From NCBI GenBank assembly GCA_028279185.1, contig JANQSS010000112.1:149972-213971 (forward strand): 64,000 nucleotides of DNA, read 5' to 3'. The stretch's first letter is position 1, and the number at the start of each line of letters is the position of its first letter. Made by a program: the position numbers and the translations under genes. Shown here in pieces: positions 26,243 through 34,640 of the stretch. This stretch comes from Saprospiraceae bacterium. Its GTDB lineage: Bacteria > Bacteroidota > Bacteroidia > Chitinophagales > Saprospiraceae. The notes under the pieces are model-generated. The model was not told the origin of the DNA and made no database searches. It saw only the letters and a program-made list of their open reading frames with translations.

Positions 26243-27760
26243 TCAATTGATCCTATAGCGCAGACCCATCTGCCCTCCAAACAACGTATATCGATCCTTC
26301 AGATCTTCATTGTCTCGCAGCATATTAGGATAACTACGAACTGTCGGAGAAACAAATACTCCAATATTTCCGAATAGTTTTCTTTCAATATGCAGGGCAA
26401 ATTGATAACCTATTCCTATTCTTTCGCGATAAATAGTTTCTCCAACTTCTGCATCTATAACATTCAGATCTCGATCAAATATCTTTCCACTTTTTTGGCT
26501 GGAAACATTCACCAGTATTCCGGCTTTCGCACCTATCAGCCAGTTCTTCCACTTTTTTTCATATCCCAGACTAACAGGAATTTCAATCAAATCAATTTGA
26601 TTGTATATTTCGTATCGCGTCGATGTGTCAATATACGTGGGAATATCACCAAAAACCTGTACGGTATCATCATTAAGATTAACTACCAAATATTTTACAC
26701 CATTTGACCATGTTGTATCAAATTGCAATTGGGCTGCGTCAAACCGTTCATTAATCTTCATTCGATCGGTGCCAGTAGATAAGGTGAGGCCATTTTTGTG
26801 GCGAAGAGAAAGGCCAATTCCATAATTGAAAGCTTCTAGGCCAGATTCGGAATTTCTTCGAATTTTAGCATATCCTTCAGACATTGGTGTACGAGCCGAA
26901 AGCTCACGATCGATTGCCGAAAGACCTCCGTGTACAGACAGTCCAATAGATATATTTTTATTCGGATTTTTTTCAGGGTGCGGAGCAGGCAAGGACGCAA
27001 AAAGTTTGCTGTTCGGGGTGCTAAGAAGCGTTTTGCTATGCGGTAGTTTATGAAGTTCCACGCGCATATTAGAATTTTCATGGGCAATAGGCTGGTTTCT
27101 ATCTGCCGTCGTTTCACCAATGGTAGATTCGATAGGAATCGCATATATATCCTTCGTAAAATTTGATTTATTTGTCTTAGATTGATCAGTCAAATTTAAT
27201 TCGGGCTTCCCTGCAGCCACAACTTCTTTATCATTCCTTCTTTGGTTGTTTTCGACTTCTTTGATTCTTTCATGCGATACAGTTAATCTTTCTTGATTTC
27301 CTCTCCATTTAGCACCTGTTGAAACCGGACTCAAATTGTCCATTGGATTACCTGTTAAATTATCATTTTTAATATGATCATTTCTCTCTGAAATTAATAG
27401 ACTATTTATGTCGGGACTTTCATCCTCTTCGGAATGAAAAGTCTCCTTTGATTGTATATTATAATTATTGTTAGTACTGGACATCTCTGCTGAACCGGTT
27501 TCGATTTTTTGGTCTACAACCTGTCCGGTCAATGTTTTGAAAGTAGAGGCTTTTTCTTTTTGAAAGACATGCGTATTCCAAGCGAGAAAAGCGATGAAGA
27601 CAGCGAGCGAGCCAGACATAGACAGTATCCATATCAGTAAACGTTTTTTGCGTCTCTTTTTATTCAATTCGTCGACCCGGGGCTCGATCGCCGACCATAT
27701 TTCATTGGCATCAATCTCGGATGAATAATGGGTAAGTTTAGAAGCGTCATTAGTCTTCAT
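26243..27760 (-). CDS. Inner-membrane-anchored protein with C-terminal outer-membrane beta-barrel domain, sigma-factor partner
   Basis: 505 residues. Residues 1-42 are charged and cytosolic, ending in the basic run KKRRKKRLL. A membrane helix spans ~43-62 (WILSMSGSLAVFIAFLAW). Residues ~70-260 are a long low-complexity Asn/Glu/Lys/Ser-rich linker. Residues ~270-505 have the alternating strand pattern of an OmpA/PorT-like barrel, ending in GGQMGLRYRIN. The start overlaps the ECF sigma stop by 4 bp. Proteins of this shape occur beside ECF sigma genes in Bacteroidota. The N-terminus would contact the sigma factor while the barrel sits in the outer membrane, the linker spanning the periplasm (inference). 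Alternatively the barrel-like domain remains periplasmic. No standard anti-sigma domain is seen. Confidence 0.78.
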   Translation of the reverse strand: MKTNDASKLTHYSSEIDANEIWSAIEPRVDELNKKRRKKRLLIWILSMSGSLAVFIAFLAWNTHVFQKEKASTFKTLTGQVVDQKIETGSAEMSSTNNNYNIQSKETFHSEEDESPDINSLLISERNDHIKNDNLTGNPMDNLSPVSTGAKWRGNQERLTVSHERIKEVENNQRRNDKEVVAAGKPELNLTDQSKTNKSNFTKDIYAIPIESTIGETTADRNQPIAHENSNMRVELHKLPHSKTLLSTPNSKLFASLPAPHPEKNPNKNISIGLSVHGGLSAIDRELSARTPMSEGYAKIRRNSESGLEAFNYGIGLSLRHKNGLTLSTGTDRMKINERFDAAQLQFDTTWSNGVKYLVVNLNDDTVQVFGDIPTYIDTSTRYEIYNQIDLIEIPVSLGYEKKWKNWLIGAKAGILVNVSSQKSGKIFDRDLNVIDAEVGETIYRERIGIGYQFALHIERKLFGNIGVFVSPTVRSYPNMLRDNEDLKDRYTLFGGQMGLRYRIN

Positions 27761-28308
27761 GCTGATCGATAATTTACTAGTTTTAAATGTTCCATCCTTT
27801 TAATCAAATGTGCGCGCGCTCTGCTCAACTGCGAACGAGATGCGCTTTCAGATATTCCCAACATGTCCGCTACTTCTCGGTGACTATAGCCTTCTACAGC
27901 GTATAAGTTAAACACCGTTCTAAATCCCTCCGGTAGGGCTTGGATTAACGAAATAATATCTTCATTGTGCAATTTTTTAAATATTTCAGGTTCAATTGAT
28001 TTTGAATGCTGTTCAAGTTCAACAACGGATGAAAAAATGCGGTTGGAATTTAATTTTAGGTAATTCAATGCACAGCGGACCGTAACCGTACGCAACCAAG
28101 CCTCGAGGGAACCAGTAGGTTGGTATTTATCTATTTTTTTAAATATTTGAATAAACGACTCTTGAAGGAGGTCTTTGGCCATCTGATCATCATGGGTAAA
28201 GCGGCGGCATACCGTCATAAGCATTCCGGAGTAGCGCTTGACAAGCGCAAACTGTGCTGTTTTATCACCGCGAATACATTGTTTTATCAGATGTTTTTCT
28301 TTCTTCAA
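27757..28308 (-). CDS. ECF-type RNA polymerase sigma factor
   Basis: 183 residues from a TTG start at 28308 (an in-frame TAA lies just upstream, and no ATG precedes region 2). Region 2 covers about 12-80, with AKDLLQESFIQIFKKIDKY as the classic 2.2 helix. Region 4 covers about 120-172, with LPEGFRTVFNLYAVEGYSH then ADMLGISESASRSQLSRAR, the usual ECF helix-turn-helix. This is a conventional Bacteroidota ECF factor, different in region 4 from the two others in the window. It is co-encoded with the membrane/barrel protein and sits 64 bp after the lipoprotein gene, with a stem-loop in between. Confidence 0.93.
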   Translation of the reverse strand: MKKEKHLIKQCIRGDKTAQFALVKRYSGMLMTVCRRFTHDDQMAKDLLQESFIQIFKKIDKYQPTGSLEAWLRTVTVRCALNYLKLNSNRIFSSVVELEQHSKSIEPEIFKKLHNEDIISLIQALPEGFRTVFNLYAVEGYSHREVADMLGISESASRSQLSRARAHLIKRMEHLKLVNYRSA

Positions 28309-28318
28309 TTTGAATTAG

Positions 28319-28363
28319 AATATTTACCGGGAATGCGAATTCACATTCCCGGTTCTAAATATT
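28319..28363. promoter_or_regulatory. Stem-loop between the lipoprotein and ECF sigma genes
   Basis: ACCGGGAATG (28326-28335) pairs perfectly with CATTCCCGGT (28344-28353). Outer arms AATATTT/AAATATT extend the stem past a small bulge, and the loop holds GAATTC. No T run follows on the minus strand, so it may be a processing site or partial attenuator rather than a full terminator. Confidence 0.6.
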
Positions 28364-28372
28364 TACAATCGC

Positions 28373-30139
28373 CTACTCCCTTGTAATATCAAAGCTTATG
28401 GTTACATTGACTAAATCATTTCGATTGTACATCATGAAACTTCCGCTTCCTATTATTTTATCGCCAGTATTAGGACCAAATTCTGTGATCGTAATTGATT
28501 GCACCGAATTAGCTGGAAATAAATTCCAATCCAGTGGCACATTGACAATCGCCTCGACATATGCATCGTGTGTACCAGCAGATATGCTTTGAACCTGGAA
28601 CCCACAATAAAGGTCATTGCCTAATCTACTTTCGAAATATGTACCAACAGAGTCAACTGATCCTATATCGGCAGTTGCATTTGAATAAACGAAAACTGCA
28701 CCATCCACATCCACCGTAATTGTATTTTCAGGTCCTGATATATTACATACATCTATATCTCCAAGAGAAGTAGATGTTCCCGTACTAACGGTAGCCTCTG
28801 CTGTATGTCCCGGGTTGTCAAAATCAATACTTGTAACTTTGGCAGAAGTGATGCCCGGACAAGTCGTCACAGAAAATGTGAATGGCGCCCCAACCGTATA
28901 CAAGAACTCACTGTTTCCACCAAATTCTATTATGACCAATCCATTGGTTACCGGGTTTCCATCACAATTAAGCAGGTTACCCGTGACGGTTGTAATATTC
29001 ACAGATCCGGAATTAGAAATTGCAATCGTTCCCAATGAGCTGTCAATTGAAAACGGACCTATTTGAGATGAATAGATGACATCTCCACAAGAAGAAAATA
29101 CTTCTAAGTCTAGAGTAGTATTCGCCGGGACTTTTCCGGATACAAATCCATTTTCGTCAGAACGCCCGGAACCAGAAGAACTTCCACCATCTCCAATAAC
29201 AACAAGATGGTTGGCCAACGGGTTTCCATTGTCATCCGTAATCGTAAAGTCAAGGTTAACTAGCTCATATGGCACATCACAATTCCAAAACGAAAAGTGA
29301 CTAACACTCCCAATATAAGCATCGCCGACAAGGGTTGCTACTCCATCTTGTGCCCAAATCCCATACCGCTCGTTAAAATACCATAATGGAATTTCTTGTG
29401 GCGCTGCAGCGATAATTTCATCCGGGACAGGAAATCTCAATGTGGCTTGTTTATCCTGAACAATATTTAATTCGGAACCGTCCTGGGATCGGAGTTCAAC
29501 AGCCAGCATTCCAAATGTACCCAATGCGACTTCATTGTTTAGCTGATCTACGCCCGTTAAATCTCCGGGCATTCTATCTAATGTAGGAGTGGCGGTTGGA
29601 TCCAACCAGCGGACGGCGACCCCCACATTTCCTTCGTACAATTCACCATTTTCATCCCTAATAGCATTTGGTGGAAATTCCAGATTAACGCCATCCGAAG
29701 ACGATATAGCTCCTCCAATTGAGGCATCGAAAGACTGATTAAATGTCTGGTCAAGTAATTCAATCTTAATCCTTGAGGATTTATTCTCCACTGGGTAAAA
29801 CCTTCTACTACCATCAAAATATCCCTCTTTTTTAATCGATACGAATGTGCCTTTTGCATTCATTTCGACTTGATTGAAGAAGAAATGGCCGTATTCATTA
29901 GTTGTGGTTGAATACTCGTTTAATGTCACCAGGGCATTTTCAATTCCATTTTGCTCTTCGTCGACGACACGACCAACCAAAGAGGATGTTACGCCCTGGA
30001 TCTTAGGATTATATCCCTCGATGATGGTTGGATCCGGTGTAGTCTCTGTTATCGTCGATTCGATAATGTCATCGCGACAAGAAGAAAGAATTAGAAACAA
30101 CCCTAAACAGATTAAAGTCGGTATTTTAAACAGATTCAT
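28373..30139 (-). CDS. Large surface lipoprotein with carboxypeptidase-regulatory-like domain
   Basis: 588 residues from the ATG at 30139, chosen because it gives a lipoprotein signal (LICLGLFLILSSC; the Cys is the lipidation site). The frame is open 30 codons further up without a signal-like start. Residues ~45-135 form a CarboxypepD_reg-like beta-sandwich (LVGRVVDEEQNGIENALVTL). Residues ~145-300 resemble FAM171-like extracellular domains (LEFPPNAIRDENGELY, then YIGSVSHFSFWNCD). Ig-like and unrecognised beta domains follow to the end. Such proteins sit on the outer membrane and probably bind polymers or form part of the surface layer. It precedes the ECF sigma gene on the same strand, so it may be its regulon member or signal source (inference). 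Confidence 0.8.
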   Translation of the reverse strand: MNLFKIPTLICLGLFLILSSCRDDIIESTITETTPDPTIIEGYNPKIQGVTSSLVGRVVDEEQNGIENALVTLNEYSTTTNEYGHFFFNQVEMNAKGTFVSIKKEGYFDGSRRFYPVENKSSRIKIELLDQTFNQSFDASIGGAISSSDGVNLEFPPNAIRDENGELYEGNVGVAVRWLDPTATPTLDRMPGDLTGVDQLNNEVALGTFGMLAVELRSQDGSELNIVQDKQATLRFPVPDEIIAAAPQEIPLWYFNERYGIWAQDGVATLVGDAYIGSVSHFSFWNCDVPYELVNLDFTITDDNGNPLANHLVVIGDGGSSSGSGRSDENGFVSGKVPANTTLDLEVFSSCGDVIYSSQIGPFSIDSSLGTIAISNSGSVNITTVTGNLLNCDGNPVTNGLVIIEFGGNSEFLYTVGAPFTFSVTTCPGITSAKVTSIDFDNPGHTAEATVSTGTSTSLGDIDVCNISGPENTITVDVDGAVFVYSNATADIGSVDSVGTYFESRLGNDLYCGFQVQSISAGTHDAYVEAIVNVPLDWNLFPANSVQSITITEFGPNTGDKIIGSGSFMMYNRNDLVNVTISFDITRE

Positions 30140-30548
30140 TTTATTTATTTTAAGTGATGATGTCAACCACATACCATGGACTATTGGGCCGACAATAGAT
30201 AAAGGGTAGTAATCGGCGATTCGCTGCATGGCCCGAGAAAATATTTGTCCGCTTCAGGTAGTACTGGTTTGCGCTTACCTTCCTAGCTTGTTTGGACCAA
30301 TTGGTCTTATTCATCTCCATGCGTCCTTTTATTATACTCGAATGGAACATTCAACTATTTCATTCCATACATACGAATACCAGATAAGAGGCTAAATGAA
30401 ATTTAATCTGCCTTCAACTGATGGTATGTGAAACAATACGATCAGCGTACATTTAGTAGCATTTATTATTAGGAAGTTTTAGCCACAGATATGGTATTGA
30501 TTGGTCGATCAATTGTTGTCAAAAATTGAAAAAAAACAACGTGATTTT
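30140..30548. other. Intergenic region upstream of the lipoprotein gene
   Basis: 409 bases without a supported gene. It should contain the lipoprotein/ECF promoter. A perfect 12-bp palindrome GACCAATTGGTC lies at 30295-30306, about 155 bases before the lipoprotein start, and could be an operator. A 66-codon minus frame here (30150-30350) looks like leader read-through, not a gene. Confidence 0.45.
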
Positions 30549-31430
30549 TCATCGTTCGACTTGTCGATAACGCTTTGCGCCATCGGCGTAATCAAATTTA
30601 ATTAAGAAGGGGCCCTGAGGAAGTTCGGCATCGACAATGATAAATTGATCCACTTGCGGGCCATCTGTAGCTATCGTTTTAACCACACGTTTGTTGCGAT
30701 CTTTATCAATAATTGACACGTTAATTTGGCCGGACGAAGCTGTCATAAATTTCACAGACAAATTTCCATTCTGAGCATCTACGTGAACGCCTAATATTTT
30801 GTTTTCAATTTTATAATGATTGGATTGAATTTGCGCATCAGTCAATTTTGAGACATACATTTTACTTGGCAATATATCATCGCGATGCGAAATGGCTTTA
30901 ATAGTTTGATCCGCGGCAACAACAAAAGGCCCATCATATTTCGAACTCATATCAGATGGCTCAGACCCATCAATCGTATAAAAGATCTCAGCAAATTCAG
31001 TCATCGATTCCATGCTATACAGTACATGTCCGTTCATAAGCGTGTCGACAGTGACAATGGGCATTCCTGCACGGCCAAAATTGTAAGCCGTCCAATATTG
31101 TGCCATCGGATGAAAATACCGGTCAAAGAAATGTGCATCATGCCCTACGATAGACCGAAGATTAGCAAGTCGTTTGCTCAAATCAGGATAAATGCCATTC
31201 AAAACCAACTCTTCAATATGGGAGTGTTCGGCATGAATGAATCGCTCCAAATAATCAATGGTATAGTTTGCCTTAGCAATATCCAAATCTTCTTCGCCGA
31301 TCGCCTCCGATTCCCGCTCAGCATACATCATGGTTCTTGGCATAATGTCTGTTACATGGACAGCCAGCGGTTGTGCCTCAAGTACAAGTACGAAGAAGCA
31401 AAATGCAGATATGGTGAAAAGTTCTTTCAC
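30549..31430 (-). CDS. Secreted protein with chitobiase C-terminal-like domain
   Basis: 293 residues with a Sec signal (FTISAFCFFVLVLEA then Q). Residues ~20-120 are helical and rich in acidic and His residues (MYAERESEAIGEEDLD, FIHAEHSHIEELVLNG). Residues ~140-200 carry the CHB_HEX_C pattern FYTIDGSEPSDMSSKYDGP, found beside glycosidase and surface domains. The C-terminal ~80 residues form a beta-domain (FMTASSGQINVSIIDKD through LIKFDYADGAKRYRQVER) with a layout somewhat like a T9SS sorting domain but without the YPNP motif. The function is unknown; it is probably periplasmic or surface exposed. It is a single-gene unit, with about 250 bp to the divergent galactokinase gene. Confidence 0.75.
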   Translation of the reverse strand: MKELFTISAFCFFVLVLEAQPLAVHVTDIMPRTMMYAERESEAIGEEDLDIAKANYTIDYLERFIHAEHSHIEELVLNGIYPDLSKRLANLRSIVGHDAHFFDRYFHPMAQYWTAYNFGRAGMPIVTVDTLMNGHVLYSMESMTEFAEIFYTIDGSEPSDMSSKYDGPFVVAADQTIKAISHRDDILPSKMYVSKLTDAQIQSNHYKIENKILGVHVDAQNGNLSVKFMTASSGQINVSIIDKDRNKRVVKTIATDGPQVDQFIIVDAELPQGPFLIKFDYADGAKRYRQVER

Positions 31431-31619
31431 TACACGGTTGATTGACCTTTTGTAATACGATTACGTCAAGAAAAGAGTGGTTGAGCGCTGGGCCTCAACC
31501 CTGACATGAACTCTCAAATTCGATGGGATATGCAAATGTACATACACTTTTACAATTTGCATGCATGAGCTTTACGGACACGGAATTGATCTGCTACTGA
31601 AAAGGCCAATCATGGGTTT

Positions 31620-31650
31620 TTGATTTTCCGTCATTTCGATAATATATTCG
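31620..31650 (+). promoter_or_regulatory. Candidate promoter of galactokinase
   Basis: TTG (31620-31622), 20 bases, then TATATTCG (31643-31650), one mismatch from the Bacteroidota TAnnTTTG element, 32 bases before the start codon. Confidence 0.5.
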
Positions 31651-31681
31651 TTTGCCTGAATGCCTATCATTCTTCCTTATA

Positions 31682-32848
31682 ATGAATCGAAAAAAATTGA
31701 TTGAGTCTGCTTTCCAAAAACTGTACAATGCTGAAGCAGAACTTGTTGTGCAATGTCCCGGACGAATCAACCTTATCGGAGAACACACAGATTACAATGG
31801 AGGCTTAGTGCTTCCCGCAGCCATAAATCGATACACTCAATTTGCCTTCCGAAAAAACAACTTGAAGAAAATGCGCTGTTTGGCAATGGATCTGGATGCA
31901 TACACGGAAGTTTCAATTGACGTTGGAGAACCCTCCGATTCAACGTGGTTAAATTATTTAATCGGGAATTTAGTTGAACTCCGTTTAAATCACATACTAG
32001 AAGGATTTGATTGTGTATTTAGTAGTACTATTCCGATGGGAGCCGGGATGAGCTCTTCTTCAGCGCTCGAATGTGGATTTTTGTTTGGAATTAATGAACT
32101 ATTTAATTGTAAAATTCCTCTACGAGAATTAAGTTCTATTTCGCAACATGCGAACCACAATTTTTTAGGCATTGAAGGTGGTATAATGGATCAATTCGCC
32201 TGCCTATTAGGTAAACGAAATCATGCTTTAGCTCTTGATTGTTCCTCGCTTGAATTCGAATATGTACCGATTTTACTTGAAGCATGTAGTATCGTCTTAA
32301 TCGATTCAAAAATTCGACATGATCATACTCAATCGGCCTATAATGTTCGAGTAAATGAATGCAAACAATTTGTGTTCGAATTTAATAAGTTAAAATCGGC
32401 CAATTATTCCATTCGCGATTTGACGATATCCATGATTAACTCTGTCCGAGGAACAATAGCCACTCATCTATGTGATAGGATCCAATATGTGATAGAGGAG
32501 AATGAGCGCGTGCAACATTTTATTAAAGGTCTGAAAGATAATGAAACATACTACATTGGAAACCTCCTGTTCGAAAGTCATATGGGTCTTCGTGATTTAT
32601 ATAACGTGAGCTGTCCGGAGTTAGACTTTTTGGTTGCGGAAGCTAAGCAGGACAAAGATATTTTTGGCGCGCGTATGATGGGAGGCGGATTTGGTGGTTG
32701 TACGATTAATTTAATTCGAAAAGACAAAGCGAAACTTATCGCTGAGCGTATTTTGACCGCTTACAAAAAAGCACATAATCGAGCTGGGTCGGCTATTTTC
32801 ATAGAAATTACCGATGGAGCACATCGTATTAAAAAAGTAATTAAATAA
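31682..32848 (+). CDS. galK: Galactokinase
   Basis: 388 residues from the ATG at 31682; an ATG at 31652 adds ten residues that are not part of the family. The galactokinase signature GRINLIGEHTDYNGG is near residue 25. The GHMP ATP-binding motif PMGAGMSSSSALE is near 120 and the C-terminal GHMP motif GARMMGGGFGGCT near 335. The catalytic Asp lies in EGGIMDQFAC. The enzyme phosphorylates alpha-D-galactose to galactose-1-phosphate with ATP, the first step of the Leloir pathway, in the cytosol. No galT, galE or galM gene is adjacent, so the rest of the pathway is elsewhere or the enzyme serves salvage of released galactose. Confidence 0.95.
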   Translation: MNRKKLIESAFQKLYNAEAELVVQCPGRINLIGEHTDYNGGLVLPAAINRYTQFAFRKNNLKKMRCLAMDLDAYTEVSIDVGEPSDSTWLNYLIGNLVELRLNHILEGFDCVFSSTIPMGAGMSSSSALECGFLFGINELFNCKIPLRELSSISQHANHNFLGIEGGIMDQFACLLGKRNHALALDCSSLEFEYVPILLEACSIVLIDSKIRHDHTQSAYNVRVNECKQFVFEFNKLKSANYSIRDLTISMINSVRGTIATHLCDRIQYVIEENERVQHFIKGLKDNETYYIGNLLFESHMGLRDLYNVSCPELDFLVAEAKQDKDIFGARMMGGGFGGCTINLIRKDKAKLIAERILTAYKKAHNRAGSAIFIEITDGAHRIKKVIK

Positions 32849-32969
32849 GTACGCTGCATTCAGTGATTTTACTTTGTACAGGAAATCCTATACTGATACG
32901 AGAAACACCATTTTTTGGCTCATACTACCGGTTTATCTGAAATACATCTTAGCTGGCCGCGATTGAACA

Positions 32970-33347
32970 TTATTTTATCCGCCATGGAGGGTTTTTTCGA
33001 TTTTTTCCGGCATAGTATAGAATTATGAGATTGCCATCTGGGTCTTTTAGTCTTGCCTCGCGCCACAGCCAACTTTGATCCATTGGCATTTCGTTAAAAG
33101 TTATGCCCTTGGTGATTAATTCAGCTACGTATTCATCTAATTTTTCAACTTCAAAATACACGGTGGTGCCATTTCCCGATTGTATCTTATCGTGATAATG
33201 AATAGAAAAGGTTGCGTTTCCAGTAGGGCATTCGAAACGTGCGTATCGCGGCTTAGCCTCCACTATCAGTCGTAAACCTAGCTTTTGATAAAAAGGGATT
33301 GCCCGTTCAAGGTCCCGGGAAGTAATAGTTACTTGATTTAAATCCAC
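32970..33347 (-). CDS. VOC (glyoxalase/bleomycin-resistance fold) protein
   Basis: 125 residues from a GTG start at 33347; no in-frame ATG precedes it. Two beta-alpha-beta-beta-beta units are visible: LNQVTITSRDLERAIPFYQK and, in the second half, TVYFEVEKLDEYVAELITKG, ending in the typical LKDPDGNLIILYYAG. A Glu in the FECPTG region and the final DPDGN are positions often used for metal binding in this superfamily. VOC proteins include lactoylglutathione lyases, dioxygenases and antibiotic-binding proteins; the exact reaction cannot be told. It is a single gene with no operon context. Confidence 0.85.
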   Translation of the reverse strand: MDLNQVTITSRDLERAIPFYQKLGLRLIVEAKPRYARFECPTGNATFSIHYHDKIQSGNGTTVYFEVEKLDEYVAELITKGITFNEMPMDQSWLWREARLKDPDGNLIILYYAGKNRKNPPWRIK

Positions 33348-33433
33348 ACCAACGATTCATTAGATAATGCATCAAATGTATTAAAAATCATAATTTTTCG
33401 AAGATGAAAATTGCGTTCAAGCGTTTCAATTTC

Positions 33434-33943
33434 TCAAAAGCACAACGCACGAATTGATTTCTTTTTTCGCCTTGACACCGGAATTCGATCACCATTATCT
33501 AAAATCAGAAGGGCGTTTTTCTCAAAAGATAAAATATGCTTGTTGTTTACTAGATAGGATTGGTGGCAGCGAACAAACCCGAATGATCGTAATTCGATTT
33601 CTATCGATTTGAGCGTACGGGCCAAGACAATTTTAGTTTTGTCTGCTAAAACAATTTCAACATAGTTACTGTCTGCATGTACATAACATATTGTTGACAA
33701 CGGAATACGATGTAAACCGGAGATATTTGAATACGTGAAGTACTCCGTGTTTTTGAAACTATTCACATTAACCCTATTTTCAATTTGGCGCAACATGGAT
33801 TCAAAATCCTCGACGATAGGATGGTCTGACCGCTGTGCATCTTTTTTATACGCGATTCGAAGTTTTGAATCAATCGATTTTGTTTCAATTTGAGCCATAA
33901 TCAAGTCTGTTATACATTCGTACAGTTTAACTAAAAAGCGCAT
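33434..33943 (-). CDS. LytTR-domain DNA-binding protein
   Basis: 169 residues. The C-terminal ~95 residues (about 72-165) are a LytTR domain: IPLSTICYVHADSNYVEI, then LKSIEIELRSFGFVRCHQSY, LVNNKHI and a final IPVSRRKKKSIR. The N-terminal ~70 residues hold no receiver domain and look like a short helical segment, so phosphorylation is not expected on this protein itself. It lies downstream of, and on the same strand as, the response regulator and histidine kinase genes, 76 bp after the regulator's stop. That gap holds a palindromic site that recurs before the S74 protein gene at 38071, suggesting autoregulation and a second target. A second possible start is at 33898. Confidence 0.87.
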   Translation of the reverse strand: MRFLVKLYECITDLIMAQIETKSIDSKLRIAYKKDAQRSDHPIVEDFESMLRQIENRVNVNSFKNTEYFTYSNISGLHRIPLSTICYVHADSNYVEIVLADKTKIVLARTLKSIEIELRSFGFVRCHQSYLVNNKHILSFEKNALLILDNGDRIPVSRRKKKSIRALCF

Positions 33944-33985
33944 AGGATCTATAAATAAAGATAGGCTTGGTACAGTATTGGTGAC

Positions 33986-34004
33986 CTATACAAAAGTATG
34001 GAAA
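33986..34004 (+). promoter_or_regulatory. Candidate LytTR operator, copy 1
   Basis: CTATAC-AAAA-GTATGG followed by AAA, 43 bases upstream of the LytTR gene start. The near-palindrome CYATAC-N4-GTATGGAAA is found again at 38174-38192 before the S74 protein gene. Confidence 0.45.
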
Positions 34005-34019
34005 TCACTTTCCTGAGTG

Positions 34020-34640
34020 TTACCGCATGCTGTCGAAGATGATTTTGGCCAATGCCGTTCGGTTTCGTACGTCGAACTTCGAATATATGTTCTGCATATG
34101 CCATTTGATGGTGTTCTCAGATAAGTTTTGATTTGACGCTATCTGTCCATTCGTCATACCATCCGACAAATCTCGCATAATATCAAATTCACGCTCAGAC
34201 AACGGATCAGATGCCAAAGCATCTAGTTGCACTTTAGAAATTTCCTTTTTTCGATTTTGGAAATTAGCCAAACCTATTTCCAATGCTGCAAACAGGTCAA
34301 CAGTTTTGTATGGTTTAACGATGTATGCACAAGGATTGGTAACTTTCGCTCTTAATAATGTGGCTCGATCCGAGTAGGCCGTCAGATAAATGAATGGAAT
34401 GTTGAATCGCTTTTGAATAATAGCACCTAAATCAATCCCATCAATTTTTCCACCTAAATTTATATCAAGGCATACTAAATCAGGTATATTTTCTTTGATA
34501 TAGTCAATCACCATATCGCCCGAATGAAAGACATGTTTCACCGTATGCCCGGCCAGGGTTAAATCAGATTCCAATAAACTGGAAATCAGTGGATCGTCCT
34601 CCACAATGACTACTGTCAAACTGTTTACACCCTCCATCAT
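34020..34640 (-). CDS. LuxR/NarL-type response regulator
   Basis: 206 residues. The N-terminal receiver domain (about 8-125) has the acidic pair VEDD, the phospho-acceptor Asp in DLVCLDINLGG, the conserved Thr/Ser region FIYLTAYSD and the Lys in IVKPYK. A GerE/LuxR-type helix-turn-helix (about 145-205: SEREFDIMRDLSDGMTNGQI, then ENTIKWHMQNIYSKF) binds DNA. The start codon overlaps the stop of the histidine kinase gene (ATGATG/TGA), so the pair is translationally coupled and forms a two-component system. A second ATG directly follows the first. Confidence 0.93.
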   Translation of the reverse strand: MMEGVNSLTVVIVEDDPLISSLLESDLTLAGHTVKHVFHSGDMVIDYIKENIPDLVCLDINLGGKIDGIDLGAIIQKRFNIPFIYLTAYSDRATLLRAKVTNPCAYIVKPYKTVDLFAALEIGLANFQNRKKEISKVQLDALASDPLSEREFDIMRDLSDGMTNGQIASNQNLSENTIKWHMQNIYSKFDVRNRTALAKIIFDSMR

